A stretch of DNA of 17,123 nt from an uncultured Planctomycetaceae bacterium. GTDB taxonomy: Bacteria > Planctomycetota > Planctomycetia > Planctomycetales > Planctomycetaceae. This document shows, one piece after another, positions 16,453 through 17,123 of this stretch (its first letter is position 1; each line of letters opens with the position of its first letter). Under the pieces are notes generated by a model, which was not told the origin of the DNA, searched no databases, and was given only the letters and a program-made list of their open reading frames with translations. The stretch is from positions 1 through 17,123 of the forward strand of contig CAIXQV010000958.1 in NCBI GenBank assembly GCA_903921605.1. Direction: 5' to 3'. Made by a program: the position numbers and the translations under genes.

Positions 16453-16650
16453 CGATTTTTGCAGACCCCATGAAAACGGCTGAAAAATGCCGTAGGGTCT
16501 GCAAAATTGCAACTTGTTTTGATCTTGGGACTTACGTCGAGAAGGTAGAAATTGTTAAGGGGTGGACAAACGCTTGAAAGTTGACTTTTTGCCCAGGGTC
16601 TGCAAAAGTTTGCCTAACAAGCTGCGTGGCATCACTTTGCGAAAGGTGCT
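16453..16650 (+). promoter_or_regulatory. CRISPR leader of array 2
   Basis: A 198-nt leader paralogous to that of array 1, aligned without gaps right up to the first repeat. Conserved are TTTTTGCAGACCCC at the 5' end, AAGGGGTGGACAAACGCT near 16557-16574, GCCCAGGGTCTGCAAAAGTT near 16591-16610, GCCTAAC, and the last 18 nt CACTTTGCGAAAGGTGCT (16633-16650). TTGACT at 16581-16586 sits exactly where leader 1 has TTGACA. The strongest divergence is in the central 40 nt. Confidence 0.85.
16458..16606. promoter_or_regulatory. Three copies of the 11-bp motif in leader 2
   Basis: TTTGCAGACCC at 16458-16468 is followed by its reverse complement GGGTCTGCAAA at 16495-16505 and again at 16596-16606. Spacing equals that in leader 1 (26 nt, 90 nt, then 44 nt to the repeat). 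Here the first pair also encloses an inner stem, ACGGC and GCCGT (near 16476-16493), so a longer hairpin is possible. Confidence 0.75.
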
Positions 16651-17123
16651 GTCGCATCGATTCAGGCGGATTCACGCCATTGAAACTTGGATATGAACGT
16701 ACGCCATGCCCGCTATCGCCAGTCGCATCGATTCAGGCGGATTCACGCCATTGAAACTTAGCTGACTGTTCCAAGGGGATCCTCCACCTCGGTGTCGCAT
16801 CGATTCAGGCGGATTCACGCCATTGAAACTCGTGCATAACCGCGAGCCGACCCCGTAGTCCTTCAAGTCGCATCGATTCAGGCGGATTCACGCCATTGAA
16901 ACCCCCGAAAGTATGCCATAGTGTACCCTCTGGGATTCGGGTCGCATCGATTCAGGCGGATTCACGCCATTGAAACAGTTTGGAATCTGGGTATGCAAAA
17001 ATTCCAAGAATAGGTCGCATCGATTCAGGCGGATTCACGCCATTGAAACCCGAAGCAATCGAATGGCTCGACAAAAGTATTGTCGCAAGTCGCATCGATT
17101 CAGGCGGATTCACGCCATTGAAA
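16651..17123 (+). CRISPR. CRISPR array 2: at least 7 repeats of 36 bp, runs off the window
   Basis: Repeats begin GTCGCATCGATTCAGG and end CGCCATTGAAAC, differing from array 1 at four positions (11, 18, 20, 25). Starts are 16651, 16722, 16794, 16867, 16941, 17014 and 17089; the last is cut one base short by the window end. The six spacers are 35-39 nt and all differ. Orientation is + strand, from the leader on the left. The stem is GGCG (15-18) with CGCC (25-28), and the 5' tag ATTGAAAC is the same as in array 1, so one Cas6 and one effector could use both arrays. Confidence 0.98.

Overview
The window is almost entirely one type III CRISPR-Cas locus. All recognisable genes are on the + strand. 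Its composition (moderate-to-high GC) and protein style, such as Ser/Asn-rich tails, large multidomain proteins and a membrane-anchored coiled-coil protein, would fit a free-living Gram-negative bacterium, possibly a planctomycete. That placement is a guess: no ribosomal or housekeeping marker is present.

Layout. (1) 1-11137, effector operon: the C-terminal part of Cas10 with an intact GGDD cyclase motif (cut by the window edge); a 950-residue RAMP fusion read as Cas7-Cas5-Cas11; a 577-residue double Cas7; Csx19; an 830-residue Cas7 with a large insertion; a CARF plus PD-(D/E)xK nuclease of the Card1/Can2 (DUF1887) type; and a 120-residue protein of the phage-associated NLTPHxI family, translationally coupled to the nuclease gene. 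This gene set is that of subtype III-D, in the fused III-Dv-like arrangement. (2) 11171-12358, a leader and a 14-repeat CRISPR array with a degenerate last repeat, followed by a strong intrinsic terminator. (3) 12789-16155, a membrane-anchored coiled-coil protein of unknown function, Cas1, and a stand-alone reverse transcriptase. (4) 16156-17123, a gene-poor stretch with two REP-like elements, then a second leader and a second CRISPR array that runs off the window.

How it should work. The fused Cas7/Cas5/Cas11 subunits and Csx19 form a crRNA-guided RNA-targeting complex with Cas10. Target binding would activate Cas10 to make cyclic oligoadenylate, which would switch on the CARF nuclease. The small coupled protein may modulate that response, but this is unproven. 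Cas1 and the RT would add spacers, possibly from RNA. No cas2 and no cas6 is visible, so both must lie elsewhere if the system is complete.

The most notable signals are the small NLTPHxI gene coupled to the CARF nuclease; two paralogous leaders that align without gaps and carry three copies of an 11-bp motif at identical spacing; and a compensatory base-pair swap between the two repeat types that preserves a 4-bp stem next to the crRNA 5' tag.
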